From Faecalibacterium longum CLA-AA-H243 (GTDB lineage: Bacteria; Bacillota; Clostridia; Oscillospirales; Ruminococcaceae), in the NCBI RefSeq assembly GCF_020687245.1, contig NZ_JAJEQG010000016.1, positions 1 through 58,926 of the forward strand: a stretch of DNA of 58,926 nt. The letters run 5' to 3'. Every line of letters begins with the position of its first letter. Positions within the stretch are counted from its first letter, which is position 1. Shown piece by piece: positions 24,528-34,064 of this stretch. Position numbers and translations under genes: made by a program. Below the pieces are notes generated by a model that saw only the letters and a list, made by a program, of their open reading frames with translations, did no database searches and was not told the origin of the DNA.

Positions 24528-25463
24528 ATGAAATTACTCAACGAGATATTAGGCACGAAATACCCCATCATTCAGGGCGGAATGGCCAACATCGCCACCG
24601 GCGAGTTTGCCGCTGCCTGCTCCAACGCCGGTGCGCTGGGTCTTATCGGCGCAGGCGGCATGAACGCTGAGACGCTGCGGGAGAACATCCACCGTTGCAA
24701 GGCGCTCACCGACAAGCCTTTCGGCGTCAACATCATGCTGATGCACCCCCAGGCCGACGAGTTTGCCAAAATCGTCGTGGAAGAGGGCGTCAAGGTCGTC
24801 ACCACCGGCGCAGGCAACCCCGGCAAGTACATCCCCATGTGGAAGGAAGCCAGTATCAAGGTCATCCCCGTGGTGGCAGCGGCCGTTCTGGCTAAGCACC
24901 TTGCCCCTCTGGGCGTGGATGCCGTCATCGCCGAAGGCACCGAGAGCGGCGGCCATGTGGGCGAGATGACCACCATGGCCCTCGTCCCGCAGGTGGTGGA
25001 CGCTGTAGATGTCCCTGTCATCGCGGCGGGCGGCATCGCCGATGGCCGCCAACTGGCGGCAGCCTTCGCACTGGGAGCCTGCGGCGTTCAGGTGGGTACC
25101 TGCCTGCTGGTCAGTGAGGAATGCCCCGTCCACGAGAACTACAAGGCCGCGCTTCTGCGCGCCAAGGACAGCGACACCATCGTCACCGGCCGCATCGGCG
25201 GCACCCCCGTCCGTGTGCTGAAAAACCGGATGAGCCGCGAGTATGTCCGGCAGGAAAAGGCCGGTGCCGACAAGATGGAGCTGGAAAAATACACGCTGGG
25301 CAGTCTGCGGCGCGCCGTCTTTGAGGGCGATACCGCCACAGGCAGTCTGATGGCCGGTCAGGTGGCCGGTATGCTCCACGAGGTGCGGCCTGTGGCTGAG
25401 ATCCTCGACGAGCTGTGGGAGAGCGGGAGGCAGCGGATGCATTCGCTGAGCGAGTTATGCTGA
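24528..25463 (+). CDS. fabK: Enoyl-ACP reductase II (FabK, FMN-dependent)
   Basis: FabK performs the last reduction of each elongation cycle using FMN and NAD(P)H. It replaces FabI, so triclosan should not hit this step. The 311-aa TIM-barrel protein has the typical start YPIIQGGMANIATGEFAAA, the GVNIMLMHP segment, EGTESGGHVGEM and the FMN phosphate region AAGGIADGRQLAAAFALGA. I chose ATG 24528, which follows AGGA and matches the family start; the longer frame begins inside the repeat after fabH. Confidence 0.94.
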   Translation: MKLLNEILGTKYPIIQGGMANIATGEFAAACSNAGALGLIGAGGMNAETLRENIHRCKALTDKPFGVNIMLMHPQADEFAKIVVEEGVKVVTTGAGNPGKYIPMWKEASIKVIPVVAAAVLAKHLAPLGVDAVIAEGTESGGHVGEMTTMALVPQVVDAVDVPVIAAGGIADGRQLAAAFALGACGVQVGTCLLVSEECPVHENYKAALLRAKDSDTIVTGRIGGTPVRVLKNRMSREYVRQEKAGADKMELEKYTLGSLRRAVFEGDTATGSLMAGQVAGMLHEVRPVAEILDELWESGRQRMHSLSELC

Positions 25464-26524
25464 CCCTCGCAGGCAAGCCGCTGGCCGTGCCTGTCTTACA
25501 GGGCGGCATGGGCGTGGGCGTTTCCCTCGGCGGGCTGGCCGGGGCGGTCGCGGCCTGCGGCGGCATGGGGTGCATCTCCACCGCCGACACGGGCTACCGA
25601 GAACCCGATTTTGCCCGCGACCCTTACGCAGCGAATCTCCGTGCGCTGAAAAAAGAAATCGCCAAAGCGAAAGAGATCGCCAACGGCGCGGGACTGGTGG
25701 CTATCAACGCGATGGTCGCCACCCAGAACTACGCCGACGCCGTCCGCACTGCTGTGGAGGCAGGTGTGGATGCCATCGTATCGGGTGCGGGCCTTCCGCT
25801 GGAGCTGCCCGGCCTGGTGGAAAGAGCTGATGTTGCGCTGGCACCCATCGTGTCCAGCGGACGTGCTGCAAAGCTCATCCTCCGCCGGTGGGCAAAAGCC
25901 TTCAACCGCACCGCCGACTTCGTGGTCATCGAGGGCTGCAAGGCCGGCGGACACCTGGGCTTTTCGGAAGAAGAGCTTCTGGCTGGAAAATGCCAGACCC
26001 TCGACGAGATCCTGCCCGAAGTGCTGGCTGAGGTGAAGCCTTTCGAGGCTCAGTTCGGCCACGACATCCCGGTCTTCGTGGCCGGAGGTGTCTACACGGG
26101 CGAGGACATCGCCCACTATACTAAGATGGGTGCTGCGGGCGCACAGCTCGCCACCCGCTTCATCCCCACCTACGAGTGCGACGCCAGCCAGACCTATAAA
26201 GATGTCCTGCTGGCGGCCAATCCCGAAGATGTGCGCATCATCCACAGCCCTGTGGGAATGCCGGGCCGTGCGCTGGCCACTCCGCTGGTGCAGAAGCTTG
26301 AACAGGGTCTGCGCTTCCCGCCAAAGCACTGCGCCCGCTGTCTCAAAGCCTGTGAGCCGGCCAAGGTGCCTTACTGCATCACCCACGCCCTCATCGAGGC
26401 CGTGAAGGGCAATGTGGAAGAGGGACTCTTCTTCTGCGGGGCCAACGTGGGCCGTCTCGACCGGATGCGCAGTGTCCGGGAGCTGATGGATGAACTGATG
26501 GATGATTGGAGGAAACACCAATGA
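25457..26524 (+). CDS. Nitronate monooxygenase/FabK-like flavoprotein inside the fatty acid operon
   Basis: The 355-aa protein is a second member of the FabK/nitronate monooxygenase (2-nitropropane dioxygenase) superfamily: VPVLQGGMGVGVSLGGLAGA, then VIEGCKAGGHLGFS with the conserved GGH, and FVAGGVYTGEDIAHYTKMGA for FMN phosphate. Unlike FabK it has a C-terminal cysteine cluster, HCARCLKACEPAKVPYC (residues about 293-310), that could bind metal or an iron-sulfur cluster. It overlaps fabK by seven bases and fabD by four, so it is made with the fatty acid enzymes. Its role could be a second reductase or detoxification. Confidence 0.87.
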   Translation: MLTLAGKPLAVPVLQGGMGVGVSLGGLAGAVAACGGMGCISTADTGYREPDFARDPYAANLRALKKEIAKAKEIANGAGLVAINAMVATQNYADAVRTAVEAGVDAIVSGAGLPLELPGLVERADVALAPIVSSGRAAKLILRRWAKAFNRTADFVVIEGCKAGGHLGFSEEELLAGKCQTLDEILPEVLAEVKPFEAQFGHDIPVFVAGGVYTGEDIAHYTKMGAAGAQLATRFIPTYECDASQTYKDVLLAANPEDVRIIHSPVGMPGRALATPLVQKLEQGLRFPPKHCARCLKACEPAKVPYCITHALIEAVKGNVEEGLFFCGANVGRLDRMRSVRELMDELMDDWRKHQ

Positions 26525-27459
26525 AGCTTGCCATTCTGTATGCCGGTCAGGGCTCTCAGCACCCCGGCATGGGCAAAGACCTTTACGAGAGATACCCCGC
26601 GTTCCGGGAGGCGTTCAACGCCGCAGACCTTGACTTTGATTTGGAGAGCGTCTGCTTCGACGATCCGGAAGGCGTTTTGAATCTGACTCAGTACACCCAG
26701 CCCTGCATGGTGGCCTTCGCCGCCGGTGTCACGGCTGTCCTGAAGGAAAACGGCGTCAAGGCCGACTATCTGGCCGGTCTGTCGCTGGGCGAATACTCCG
26801 CGCTGGAAGCTGCCGGTGTCTTCACGGCCAAGCAGGCTGTGGAGCTGGCTGCCTTCCGCGGCAAAGCCATGGCCGACGCCGCCAAGGGCATCGAGTGCGG
26901 CATGACCGCTGTGATGAACCTTGACCGCGACGCACTGGCAAAGTGCTGCGAAGAGGCATCCGTTCTGGGCTGTGTCCAGATCTGCAATTACAACTGCCCG
27001 GGCCAGCTGGTCATCGGCGGCGAAAAAGCCGCCGTGGAAAAGGCCGCTGAGCTGGCAAAAGCCGCAGGCGCACGCCGCTGCATCCCGCTGAAGGTCAGCG
27101 GTCCCTTCCACACCAAGCTGATGCACCCCGCCGGTGACGCGCTGGCAAAGCGCTTTGCGTCTGAGCACTTCGGCGAGATGGAGACGCCTGTCCTCTTCAA
27201 CTGCCTCGGCCACGAAAAGGCAGACAGCGACAGCATCCCCGCTCTGCTGGAAAAGCAGGTGCAGAGCAGCGTCTACATGGAAGATACCCTCCGCCGTCTG
27301 GGCGAGCTGGGCGTCACCGACATTCTCGAAGTCGGCCCGGGCAAGGCCCTGAGCGGCTTCGTGAAAAAGACGCTGGGCGCAGATGTCCACTGCACCGCTG
27401 TCGAGACGGCAGAAGAGCTGGAAGCTTTCCTCACCAGCTGGAAGGAGGCACAGGCATGA
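26521..27459 (+). CDS. fabD: Malonyl-CoA:ACP transacylase
   Basis: FabD loads malonyl groups onto ACP. The 312-aa protein has the opening YAGQGSQHPGMGKDLY, the active-site Ser in LAGLSLGEYSALEAAG and the catalytic His in SGPFHTKLM. The ATG overlaps the preceding stop by four bases (ATGA); the stop overlaps fabG by four bases. Confidence 0.96.
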   Translation: MKLAILYAGQGSQHPGMGKDLYERYPAFREAFNAADLDFDLESVCFDDPEGVLNLTQYTQPCMVAFAAGVTAVLKENGVKADYLAGLSLGEYSALEAAGVFTAKQAVELAAFRGKAMADAAKGIECGMTAVMNLDRDALAKCCEEASVLGCVQICNYNCPGQLVIGGEKAAVEKAAELAKAAGARRCIPLKVSGPFHTKLMHPAGDALAKRFASEHFGEMETPVLFNCLGHEKADSDSIPALLEKQVQSSVYMEDTLRRLGELGVTDILEVGPGKALSGFVKKTLGADVHCTAVETAEELEAFLTSWKEAQA

Positions 27460-28205
27460 GCGAAGAAAAGCTGACCCGTGCCGCCGTCGTCACCGGCGGA
27501 AGCCGGGGCATCGGCCGGGCTGTCTGTGTTGCGCTGGCAAAGCAGGGCTGCAATGTGGTGGTCAACTACTGCCACGGTGAGGCCGCTGCCGCCGAGACTG
27601 CCGCACTGTGCAAAGAGCTTGGCGTCGAGGCCGTCACCGTGCAGGCCGACGTCTCCACTGCCGAGGGCTGCAAGAAGCTGTTCGAAGAAGCAGTGAATGC
27701 CTTTGGCCGGGTGGATATTCTCGTCAACAACGCGGGCGTCACCCGCGACAACCTCATCCTCCGCCTTTCCGAGGAAGATTTTGACACCGTCCTGAACGCC
27801 AACCTCAAGGGTGCGTTCCTCTGCTGCAAGGAGGCCGCACGCCGGATGGTGCGCCAGCGCTATGGCCGCATCGTCAACCTGAGCAGCGTGGTGGGTCTGC
27901 GGGGCAACGCAGGCCAGACCAACTATTCCGCCAGCAAGGCGGGCCTCATCGGCCTGACCAAGAGCCTCGCCAAGGAGCTGGCCAGCCGGAACGTCACCGT
28001 CAACGCGGTGGCTCCCGGCTTCATCGCCACGGATATGACCGCCGCGCTGCCGGAGGCTGTCCGCACCGAGATGTGCAAGACCATCCCGGAGGGACGCGCC
28101 GGCCAGCCGGAGGACGTAGCAAACGCGGTGGCCTTCTTCGCCGCCGAACAAAGCAGCTATCTCACCGGGCAGGTGCTCTGTGTGGACGGCGGCATGGCAA
28201 TGTAA
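27456..28205 (+). CDS. fabG: 3-oxoacyl-ACP reductase
   Basis: FabG is the NADPH-dependent ketoreductase of the cycle. The 249-aa short-chain dehydrogenase shows VVTGGSRGIGRAVCVAL for NADP binding, NNAGVTRDNL, the Ser of VNLSSVVG, the Tyr-Lys pair NYSASKAG, and the closing YLTGQVLCVDGGMAM. The start overlaps fabD by four bases. Confidence 0.96.
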   Translation: MSEEKLTRAAVVTGGSRGIGRAVCVALAKQGCNVVVNYCHGEAAAAETAALCKELGVEAVTVQADVSTAEGCKKLFEEAVNAFGRVDILVNNAGVTRDNLILRLSEEDFDTVLNANLKGAFLCCKEAARRMVRQRYGRIVNLSSVVGLRGNAGQTNYSASKAGLIGLTKSLAKELASRNVTVNAVAPGFIATDMTAALPEAVRTEMCKTIPEGRAGQPEDVANAVAFFAAEQSSYLTGQVLCVDGGMAM

Positions 28206-28220
28206 AAAGGAGCTTTTTCT

Positions 28221-29459
28221 ATGGAAAAACGCAGAGTCGTCATCACCGGTCTTGGCACCGTGAACCCTCTTGGAAATAACACCGCTGACAGCTGGGCCGC
28301 AGCCCGCGCAGGCAAGTGCGGCATCGGCCCCATCACCCAGTTCGACGCCAGCGAGTTCAAGTGCAAGCTGGCAGGCGAGGTCAAGGGCTTCGACCCCGAG
28401 ACCGTCGTGGACAAAAAGGAAGCCCGCAAGATGGCCCGCTTCACCCTGCTGGCGCTGGGCGCTGCCGCTGAGGCCATCCAGGACAGCGGCATCGACTGCG
28501 AAGCCGAGGCCGAGAACATCGGCGTCATCGTGTCCAGCGGCATCGGCGGTCTGCCCACCATCGAGGAGCAGCACAGCCGCGGCGAGGAAAAGGGCATGGA
28601 GAAGGTCAGCCCCTACTTCGTCCCCATGGCTATCGCCAACATGGCGGCAGCACAGATCGCCATCCGCTTCGGCCTCAAGGGGATGTGTACCTGCCCGGTG
28701 ACGGCCTGCGCAGGCGGCACCAACGCTGTAGGCGATGCTTTCCACCGCATCCGCGACGGCTACGAGCCGGTCATGGTCTGCGGTGGTGCCGAGAGCTGCA
28801 TCAGCCCGCTGGGCATCGGCGGCTTTACCAGCATGAAGGCCCTCTCCACTGCTACGGACCCTGATGCGGCCAGCCTGCCCTTCGACGCACGGCGCGGCGG
28901 CTTTGTGATGGGCGAGGGCAGCGGTGTGCTGGTGCTGGAAGAGCTGGAGCACGCCAAGGCCCGCGGCGCACACATCTATGCCGAAGTCGTGGGCTACGGC
29001 GCCAACTGCGACGCCTACCACTTCACGGCTCCCGCACCCGGCGGCGCAGGTGCCATCGGCTGCATGAAGCTGACTCTCAAGGACGGCGGCATTGCCCCCG
29101 AGCAGATCGACCACATCAACGCCCATGGCACCGGCACCCACATGAACGACAGCTGCGAGACTGCCGCTATCCACGCCGTCTTCGGCGACCACGCCAAGGA
29201 CATCGCCGTCGTCAGCACCAAGAGCATGACCGGCCATCTGCTGGGCGGCGCAGGCGGCATCGAGGCCGTGTTTACCGCACTGGCCCTCCGCGACCAGTTC
29301 GCGCCGCCCACCATCCACTACGAGCAGCCCGACCCGGAGTGCGATTTGGACTATGTGCCGAATGTGGGCCGTGAGATGAAGATGGAGTACGCTCTGAGCA
29401 ACAGCCTGGGCTTCGGCGGACACAACGCCTGCCTGGCCTTCAAGAAGTGGGAGGGCTGA
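28221..29459 (+). CDS. fabF: 3-oxoacyl-ACP synthase II (FabF)
   Basis: FabF elongates acyl-ACP by two carbons. The 412-aa thiolase-fold protein begins [15 protein letters not shown] and has the catalytic Cys in [14 protein letters not shown] and the two His in [14 protein letters not shown] and [16 protein letters not shown] gap of 15 bases after fabG contains AAAGGAG. FabZ follows five bases later. Confidence 0.97.
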   Translation: MEKRRVVITGLGTVNPLGNNTADSWAAARAGKCGIGPITQFDASEFKCKLAGEVKGFDPETVVDKKEARKMARFTLLALGAAAEAIQDSGIDCEAEAENIGVIVSSGIGGLPTIEEQHSRGEEKGMEKVSPYFVPMAIANMAAAQIAIRFGLKGMCTCPVTACAGGTNAVGDAFHRIRDGYEPVMVCGGAESCISPLGIGGFTSMKALSTATDPDAASLPFDARRGGFVMGEGSGVLVLEELEHAKARGAHIYAEVVGYGANCDAYHFTAPAPGGAGAIGCMKLTLKDGGIAPEQIDHINAHGTGTHMNDSCETAAIHAVFGDHAKDIAVVSTKSMTGHLLGGAGGIEAVFTALALRDQFAPPTIHYEQPDPECDLDYVPNVGREMKMEYALSNSLGFGGHNACLAFKKWEG

Positions 29460-29464
29460 GAGCG

Positions 29465-29923
29465 ATGGCAGAACCCCGCACCGTGCGTGAAAACGCAAAC
29501 AGCCTGACCAGCGAGGACATCGCGGCCATCCTGCCCCACCGGTATCCCTTCGCCCTCGTGGACCGCATTCTGGACTACGAGCCGGGTCAGTGGGCCATTG
29601 GCCGCAAGTGCGTCACCCGCAACGAAGAATTCTTCTGCGGCCACTTCCCGGGCCAGCCGGTCATGCCCGGCGTCCTGATTCTCGAAGCACTGGCCCAGAC
29701 CGGCGCTGTCGCGGCCCTGAGCCTGCCTGAGAACAAAGGCAAGCTGGCCCTCTTCGGCGGCATCAAGAACGCCCGCTTCCGCAAGCAGGTTACCCCCGGC
29801 GATGTGCTCACCCTTCACTGTGAGCTGGTCGAGCAGCGCGGCCCGGTGGGCATCGGCAAAGCGTCCGCCTATGTGGACGGCAAGTGCGCCGCCACCGCAG
29901 AGCTGACCTTCGTATTAACGTAA
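29465..29923 (+). CDS. fabZ: 3-hydroxyacyl-ACP dehydratase (FabZ)
   Basis: FabZ removes water from 3-hydroxyacyl-ACP. The 152-aa hot-dog protein has the catalytic His in [13 protein letters not shown] and the Glu in [14 protein letters not shown], plus [18 protein letters not shown] 29465 is preferred because it follows the fabF stop and gives normal length. It is the last gene of the operon; a long terminator follows. Confidence 0.96.
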   Translation: MAEPRTVRENANSLTSEDIAAILPHRYPFALVDRILDYEPGQWAIGRKCVTRNEEFFCGHFPGQPVMPGVLILEALAQTGAVAALSLPENKGKLALFGGIKNARFRKQVTPGDVLTLHCELVEQRGPVGIGKASAYVDGKCAATAELTFVLT

Positions 29924-29984
29924 AAAAGCAAAAAACAGAGAGGATAGTCATTCCTGAACTATCCTCTCTGTTTTTATGCTTTTT
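29923..29984. terminator. Bidirectional terminator after fabZ
   Basis: AAAAACAGAGAGGATAGT (29931-29948) pairs with its complement at 29958-29975, extended by AAAAAGCA/TGCTTTTT outside. It closes fabZ on the plus strand and the binding-protein gene on the minus strand. Confidence 0.9.
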
Positions 29985-31554
29985 ATTTTGATTTGGTGGC
30001 ATACGTCACATCCAGCACCGGGCCGAAGGGGTCGAAGACGAGGCCCTCGATGCCGTTGGCCACCAGCAGCCGCTTCTGCTGGGTGAAGAGCGGCACGGCA
30101 ACAGCCTGTTCGAGGAGCTGGCGCTCACAGGCGGCCAGCAGAGAGCAGCGGGTGCTGCCGGTGGCTGTGGCGCTGGCCGAGAGCTGGGTGGTGTAAAGGG
30201 CGTCGCTGTAGCCGGTCAGCCCGCCGCCGGTGGGGGAGAACTGGGCCAGCGCGGTGTAGACACTGCCGCCCTCGGCCTGCACGGGGGCGAGGGCGATGGT
30301 GTAGCTGCCGTTTTCGAGCCGCTTCTGGAACTCTTCCGGCTCCACCTCTTCCACCGAGAAGAAGAGCGAAAATTCCTTCTGCCATGCGCTGTTGATGAGC
30401 TCGGCGGTGTCACTGAGGCCGCTGCCGGAAGGCAGCAGCAGGGAGACGCGGCCAAAGTCGGAGGGGGAGACGCCGCCGTCGCGGGCGGCGATGTAAAGTG
30501 CGCGGGGGTCGCCGAAGGCCGGGCGGACATCGCCCGCCGTCTGCCGGTAGTCGATGCCGTCCACAGTCAGGCCGTCGGGGATGAGGCCCTTTGCCTCCGC
30601 GAACAGCCCGCCGCCAGGGACTTCCACTGCCGAAGCGGCTACACTGCCCAGTGCCTGCCGAAGCTCAGTGGAAGCAAAGATGGAGTCGCAGTTGAAGAGC
30701 AGCGCCCATGTGGTGTCGGAGTAGGACACGCTCTGCAGCGAGGTGGGGGTGCCGCTGTCGTCGAGGGCGGCGGTGCATTTTTCGTTATTGATGAGCTCTT
30801 CGGCGAACTGGCCGGAACTCGTGGTGTTCTCCACGAGGCGCAGACTGTCGATTTGGCTCCCCGAAGCCGCCCGGCGGAGGAAAAGGCCGCTGGACGTCCA
30901 GTTATAAAGGTAAAAGTGTCCGCTGGAAAGGGTGGAGGCGCTGGTCAGACCGTAGGTGCCTCGGGTGCTGTCAAAAAACGCTTCGTCGCAGGGCATCGCG
31001 CCGGGCAGCGTCAGCTTGGAGAGGAACGTCTCGTCGGGCGAGGAGAGTCGGAACACCAGTTTCAGCGGCTCCGCAGCGGTGACGCCCAGCGCGCTGGCGG
31101 GCTTCTGACCGGCCAGAACGGCGGCGCTGTTCTCGAGGGCAGAGAACTCCACGGCGTAGGGGGAGTTGGTGCCGGGGAGGAACATCCGCTGGAACGCGAA
31201 GACGAAGTCCTCGGCGGTGATGGCGTAGTCGGAGGGATCTCCCTTCGAGGCGGTATAGGTCAGGCCGTCCTTCAAATAGAATGTATAGGTGAGCCGGTCG
31301 GCAGATACCTCCCACCGCTCACACAATTCCGGCGCGAGGCTGCCGTCCGATGTGCGGCGGACGAGGCCGCTGTAGAGGTTCTCGCAGGCGATGATGTCCG
31401 AGGCGCTGGACGCCACCTGCGGGTCGAGGTTCGCAGGGATGGAGTCCACGAACCAGGTAAAGCTGTTGGAGCCGGAGCCGCAGGCGGTCAGGCTCAGAAC
31501 GAAAAACGCAGCCAGCAGGGCCGCGACAAAGCGAAGCTGTTTCAAGAGATGCAT
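29983..31554 (-). CDS. Peptide/oligosaccharide ABC transporter substrate-binding lipoprotein (family 5)
   Basis: The 523-aa protein starts with a lipoprotein signal (MHLLKQLRFVAALLAAFFVL, lipobox LTAC, Cys about 29). The mature part shows family 5 features: the early FVDSIPANLDPQVASSASDI, ENLYSGLVRRTSDGSLAPEL and LTYTFYLKDGLTY. Such proteins bind oligopeptides outside the membrane. No permease or ATPase gene is next to it, so it either serves a transporter encoded elsewhere or acts as a sensor. ATG 31554 has AAGGA upstream; the longer frame has no signal peptide. Confidence 0.9.
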   Translation of the reverse strand: MHLLKQLRFVAALLAAFFVLSLTACGSGSNSFTWFVDSIPANLDPQVASSASDIIACENLYSGLVRRTSDGSLAPELCERWEVSADRLTYTFYLKDGLTYTASKGDPSDYAITAEDFVFAFQRMFLPGTNSPYAVEFSALENSAAVLAGQKPASALGVTAAEPLKLVFRLSSPDETFLSKLTLPGAMPCDEAFFDSTRGTYGLTSASTLSSGHFYLYNWTSSGLFLRRAASGSQIDSLRLVENTTSSGQFAEELINNEKCTAALDDSGTPTSLQSVSYSDTTWALLFNCDSIFASTELRQALGSVAASAVEVPGGGLFAEAKGLIPDGLTVDGIDYRQTAGDVRPAFGDPRALYIAARDGGVSPSDFGRVSLLLPSGSGLSDTAELINSAWQKEFSLFFSVEEVEPEEFQKRLENGSYTIALAPVQAEGGSVYTALAQFSPTGGGLTGYSDALYTTQLSASATATGSTRCSLLAACERQLLEQAVAVPLFTQQKRLLVANGIEGLVFDPFGPVLDVTYATKSK

Positions 31555-31776
31555 CCTTTCGGGCCGGTGCGGCCCTGTTTGTCTCAGAAAGTGATAAGAA
31601 ATACGAAAACTACACCCGGACAGGCGCAGGAAAATTTTGGTGTTGAGCCGGCGCAATGCTGTTGATGCTGCGCCAAAAATCGAAATCGCTATAAGTGTAA
31701 CAGAAACAGGCAGAAAAGACAATCGACATTTTGTTGATTTGAGTGGACATTTTGAGCCACGGTTTGTGTTTTTCCG

Positions 31777-31805
31777 TTGCCAATCGGAAACAAATGGTCT
31801 ATAAT
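31777..31805 (+). promoter_or_regulatory. Promoter of murD
   Basis: TTGCCA (31777-31782) and TATAAT (31800-31805) with 17-base spacing, 84 bases before the start. The rest of 31555-31889 holds leader sequence and no gene that I can support. Confidence 0.8.
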
Positions 31806-31889
31806 GGAGGACGGCAATGCATTTTCTCCTGCGGCTGTGTGCGGCGGGGGTGCTATGGTAATATACATTTATAGAGGAGGTCCTTTTTT

Positions 31890-33290
31890 ATGCAGAAGGA
31901 ACAGCAGGAGCTTGCAAACCTCATCAAGGGCAAAAAGGTTGCCTTTATCGGCGCGGGCGTCAGCCATAAGACGCTCATCAAGGAGTTCGTGGAGCTGGGT
32001 GCGCACGTCACCCTCTGCGACCAGAAAAAGAGCGTGGAAGATTTCGGCGACTACGCCGCCACCATCAAGGAGCTGGGCATCGATCTGAGCCTCGGCGAGA
32101 ATTACCTCGACGGTTTCAAGGGGCAGGACATCATCATGCGCACCCCGGGCTTCGTGGGCTATTTCGAGAAGCCTTTGCAGGATGCCATGGCCGCCGGCAC
32201 CATGGTCACCAGCGAGGTGGAGCTGTTCTTCCAGTTCTGCCCCTGCGAGATCGTGGCCGTGACCGGTTCTGACGGCAAGACCACCACCACCACCCTTATC
32301 TCCAAGTTCTACGAGGCCGCAGGCCGCAGGGTGCATCTGGGCGGCAACATCGGCGCAGCCTTGCTGCCCATGCTGCCCGAGGTGAGCCCCGACGACGTGG
32401 CCGTGGTGGAGCTGTCCAGCTTCCAGCTCATCAGTATGCACCAGAGCCCCAACATCGCCGTCGTCACCAACGTGACCCCCAACCACCTCGACCACCACAA
32501 GGATATGCAGGAGTACATCGACGCTAAGCGGAATATCCTGCTCTACCAGAAGCAGCCCTGCCGCGCTGTCCTCGGCTATGAGAACGAGATCAGCCGCTCC
32601 ATGCAGAAGGACTGCAAGGGCAAGCAGGTCTGGTTCACCCGCCTGCACGAGACGGACAACGGCGCGTTCCTGCGGGAGGACGGGATGCTCTGCATGGCAG
32701 AGAACGGCGTCGTGACTCCCTTCCTCGCACAGAAGGACGTGAAGCTGCGGGGCCTGCACAACATTGAGAACCTGCTGGCCGCTGCCGCCGCCGTCTGGGG
32801 CGAGGTGCCTGTGGAAGCCATCCAGCTGGTGGGCAGTAATTTCACCGGCGTGGAGCACCGCATCGAGCCGGTGCGCGTGCTGGACGGCGTCACTTATTAT
32901 AATGACTCCATCGGCACCAGCCCCACCCGCACTATCGCCGGTCTGCGCAGCTTCGACCAGAAGGTCATCCTCATCGCAGGCGGCTACGACAAGCACATCC
33001 CCTACGAGCCGCTGGCCCCTGAGATCACGGCTCATGTCAAGAACCTCGTGCTGATGGGTGCTACCGGCCCCCGCATCGAGAAGGCCGTGCGCGAAGACCC
33101 GAACTTCAACGAGGCCGAGCTGCCCATCCAGCACGCCGACAACATGCAGCACGCTGTGGAGCTGGCCCGCGCCTGCGCAAAGCCCGGTGACATCATCATT
33201 CTCTCGCCGGCCAGTGCTTCTTTCGACCTCTACCCGAACTTTGAAGTGCGTGGCCGCGAGTTCAAGAGCATCGTCAACGCGCTGAAGTGA
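31890..33290 (+). CDS. murD: UDP-N-acetylmuramoylalanine--D-glutamate ligase
   Basis: MurD adds D-glutamate to UDP-MurNAc-L-Ala in the cytoplasm during peptidoglycan synthesis. The 466-aa Mur ligase has the N-terminal nucleotide-binding start KVAFIGAGVSHKTLIKEF, the ATP loop VTGSDGKTTTTTL, the central VVELSSFQL and NVTPNHLDHH, and the C-terminal YYNDSIGTSPTRT and IAGGYDK motifs. GAGGAGG lies upstream. It stands alone instead of in a dcw cluster, with a GNAT gene coupled behind. Confidence 0.96.
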   Translation: MQKEQQELANLIKGKKVAFIGAGVSHKTLIKEFVELGAHVTLCDQKKSVEDFGDYAATIKELGIDLSLGENYLDGFKGQDIIMRTPGFVGYFEKPLQDAMAAGTMVTSEVELFFQFCPCEIVAVTGSDGKTTTTTLISKFYEAAGRRVHLGGNIGAALLPMLPEVSPDDVAVVELSSFQLISMHQSPNIAVVTNVTPNHLDHHKDMQEYIDAKRNILLYQKQPCRAVLGYENEISRSMQKDCKGKQVWFTRLHETDNGAFLREDGMLCMAENGVVTPFLAQKDVKLRGLHNIENLLAAAAAVWGEVPVEAIQLVGSNFTGVEHRIEPVRVLDGVTYYNDSIGTSPTRTIAGLRSFDQKVILIAGGYDKHIPYEPLAPEITAHVKNLVLMGATGPRIEKAVREDPNFNEAELPIQHADNMQHAVELARACAKPGDIIILSPASASFDLYPNFEVRGREFKSIVNALK

Positions 33291-34045
33291 TCGCCCAAAT
33301 CAAAACGCCCCGCCAGAAGCAGCGCTTTTTGAACGCCTGCCGGGGCAAGCTCTGTCTCGGGGCGACCATGCCGCTGGCGTTCGCCCTCTTCGGTAAGAGC
33401 CAGCCGGGCCGCTTTTTCGCCGGGCCGACGCTGGCGCTGGATGTCGGCGGCAGCACCGCGTGGCTGGCGGGTCACGCCAACCCCGAGGAGCTGGCGGGCT
33501 TTCTGGCTTTCTGCGGCTGTGAGGCCGTGGTGCTGGATGAAGCCGAGTGTCCGCCGCCCACCGGTTGGAAGCGGGCAAAGACACACAGCGTCTTCGGCCT
33601 TGCGCCGGGGCGTCAGCTGCCCTTGCCTGAGGCAGACGCTGCCCTCTGGCAGAGTCTTGCCAAAAACACAGAACCTGCCGCCGGAAAAGCAGCGGATCTG
33701 CTCTTCCCTGACAGGCCATCAAAACGGGACGACTTTTACTCTGAGCTCTGCTCCAAGCGCAGCCGGGGCCTTGCCCGGGTCTGGACGCTGGAACGGGAAG
33801 GGAACATCATCTGTACGGTGGGAGCCTACGCGCTGGCAAATGGTCAGGCATACATGGCCTGCGGCGAGACCGTGGAAGCTCTGCGGGGCAAAGGCGTCGG
33901 CGGGCGGCTCATCGTCGAGATGGCGAATGCCCTCGCCGCCGAAGGCTGGATGCCTGTCTTCCTGTGCAGCCCCGAGCGGGTACATTTCTATACCCGGCTG
34001 GGCTTTGAGAAGATGGGGGAGTATGCACGATATGAAGTACAATAA
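33287..34045 (+). CDS. GNAT family N-acetyltransferase
   Basis: The 252-aa protein has a C-terminal GNAT domain: ICTVGAYALANGQAYMACGE, the acetyl-CoA loop VEALRGKGVGGRLI and the closing FYTRLGFEKMGEY. The N-terminal half (KTPRQKQRFLNACRGKLCLG) is less conserved and may bind the substrate. It starts with GTG overlapping the murD stop by four bases (GTGA), so it is coupled to cell-wall ligase synthesis, but no link to peptidoglycan can be shown from sequence. Confidence 0.85.
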   Translation: MIAQIKTPRQKQRFLNACRGKLCLGATMPLAFALFGKSQPGRFFAGPTLALDVGGSTAWLAGHANPEELAGFLAFCGCEAVVLDEAECPPPTGWKRAKTHSVFGLAPGRQLPLPEADAALWQSLAKNTEPAAGKAADLLFPDRPSKRDDFYSELCSKRSRGLARVWTLEREGNIICTVGAYALANGQAYMACGETVEALRGKGVGGRLIVEMANALAAEGWMPVFLCSPERVHFYTRLGFEKMGEYARYEVQ

Positions 34046-34064
34046 CAATTAAGGATTCATTATA

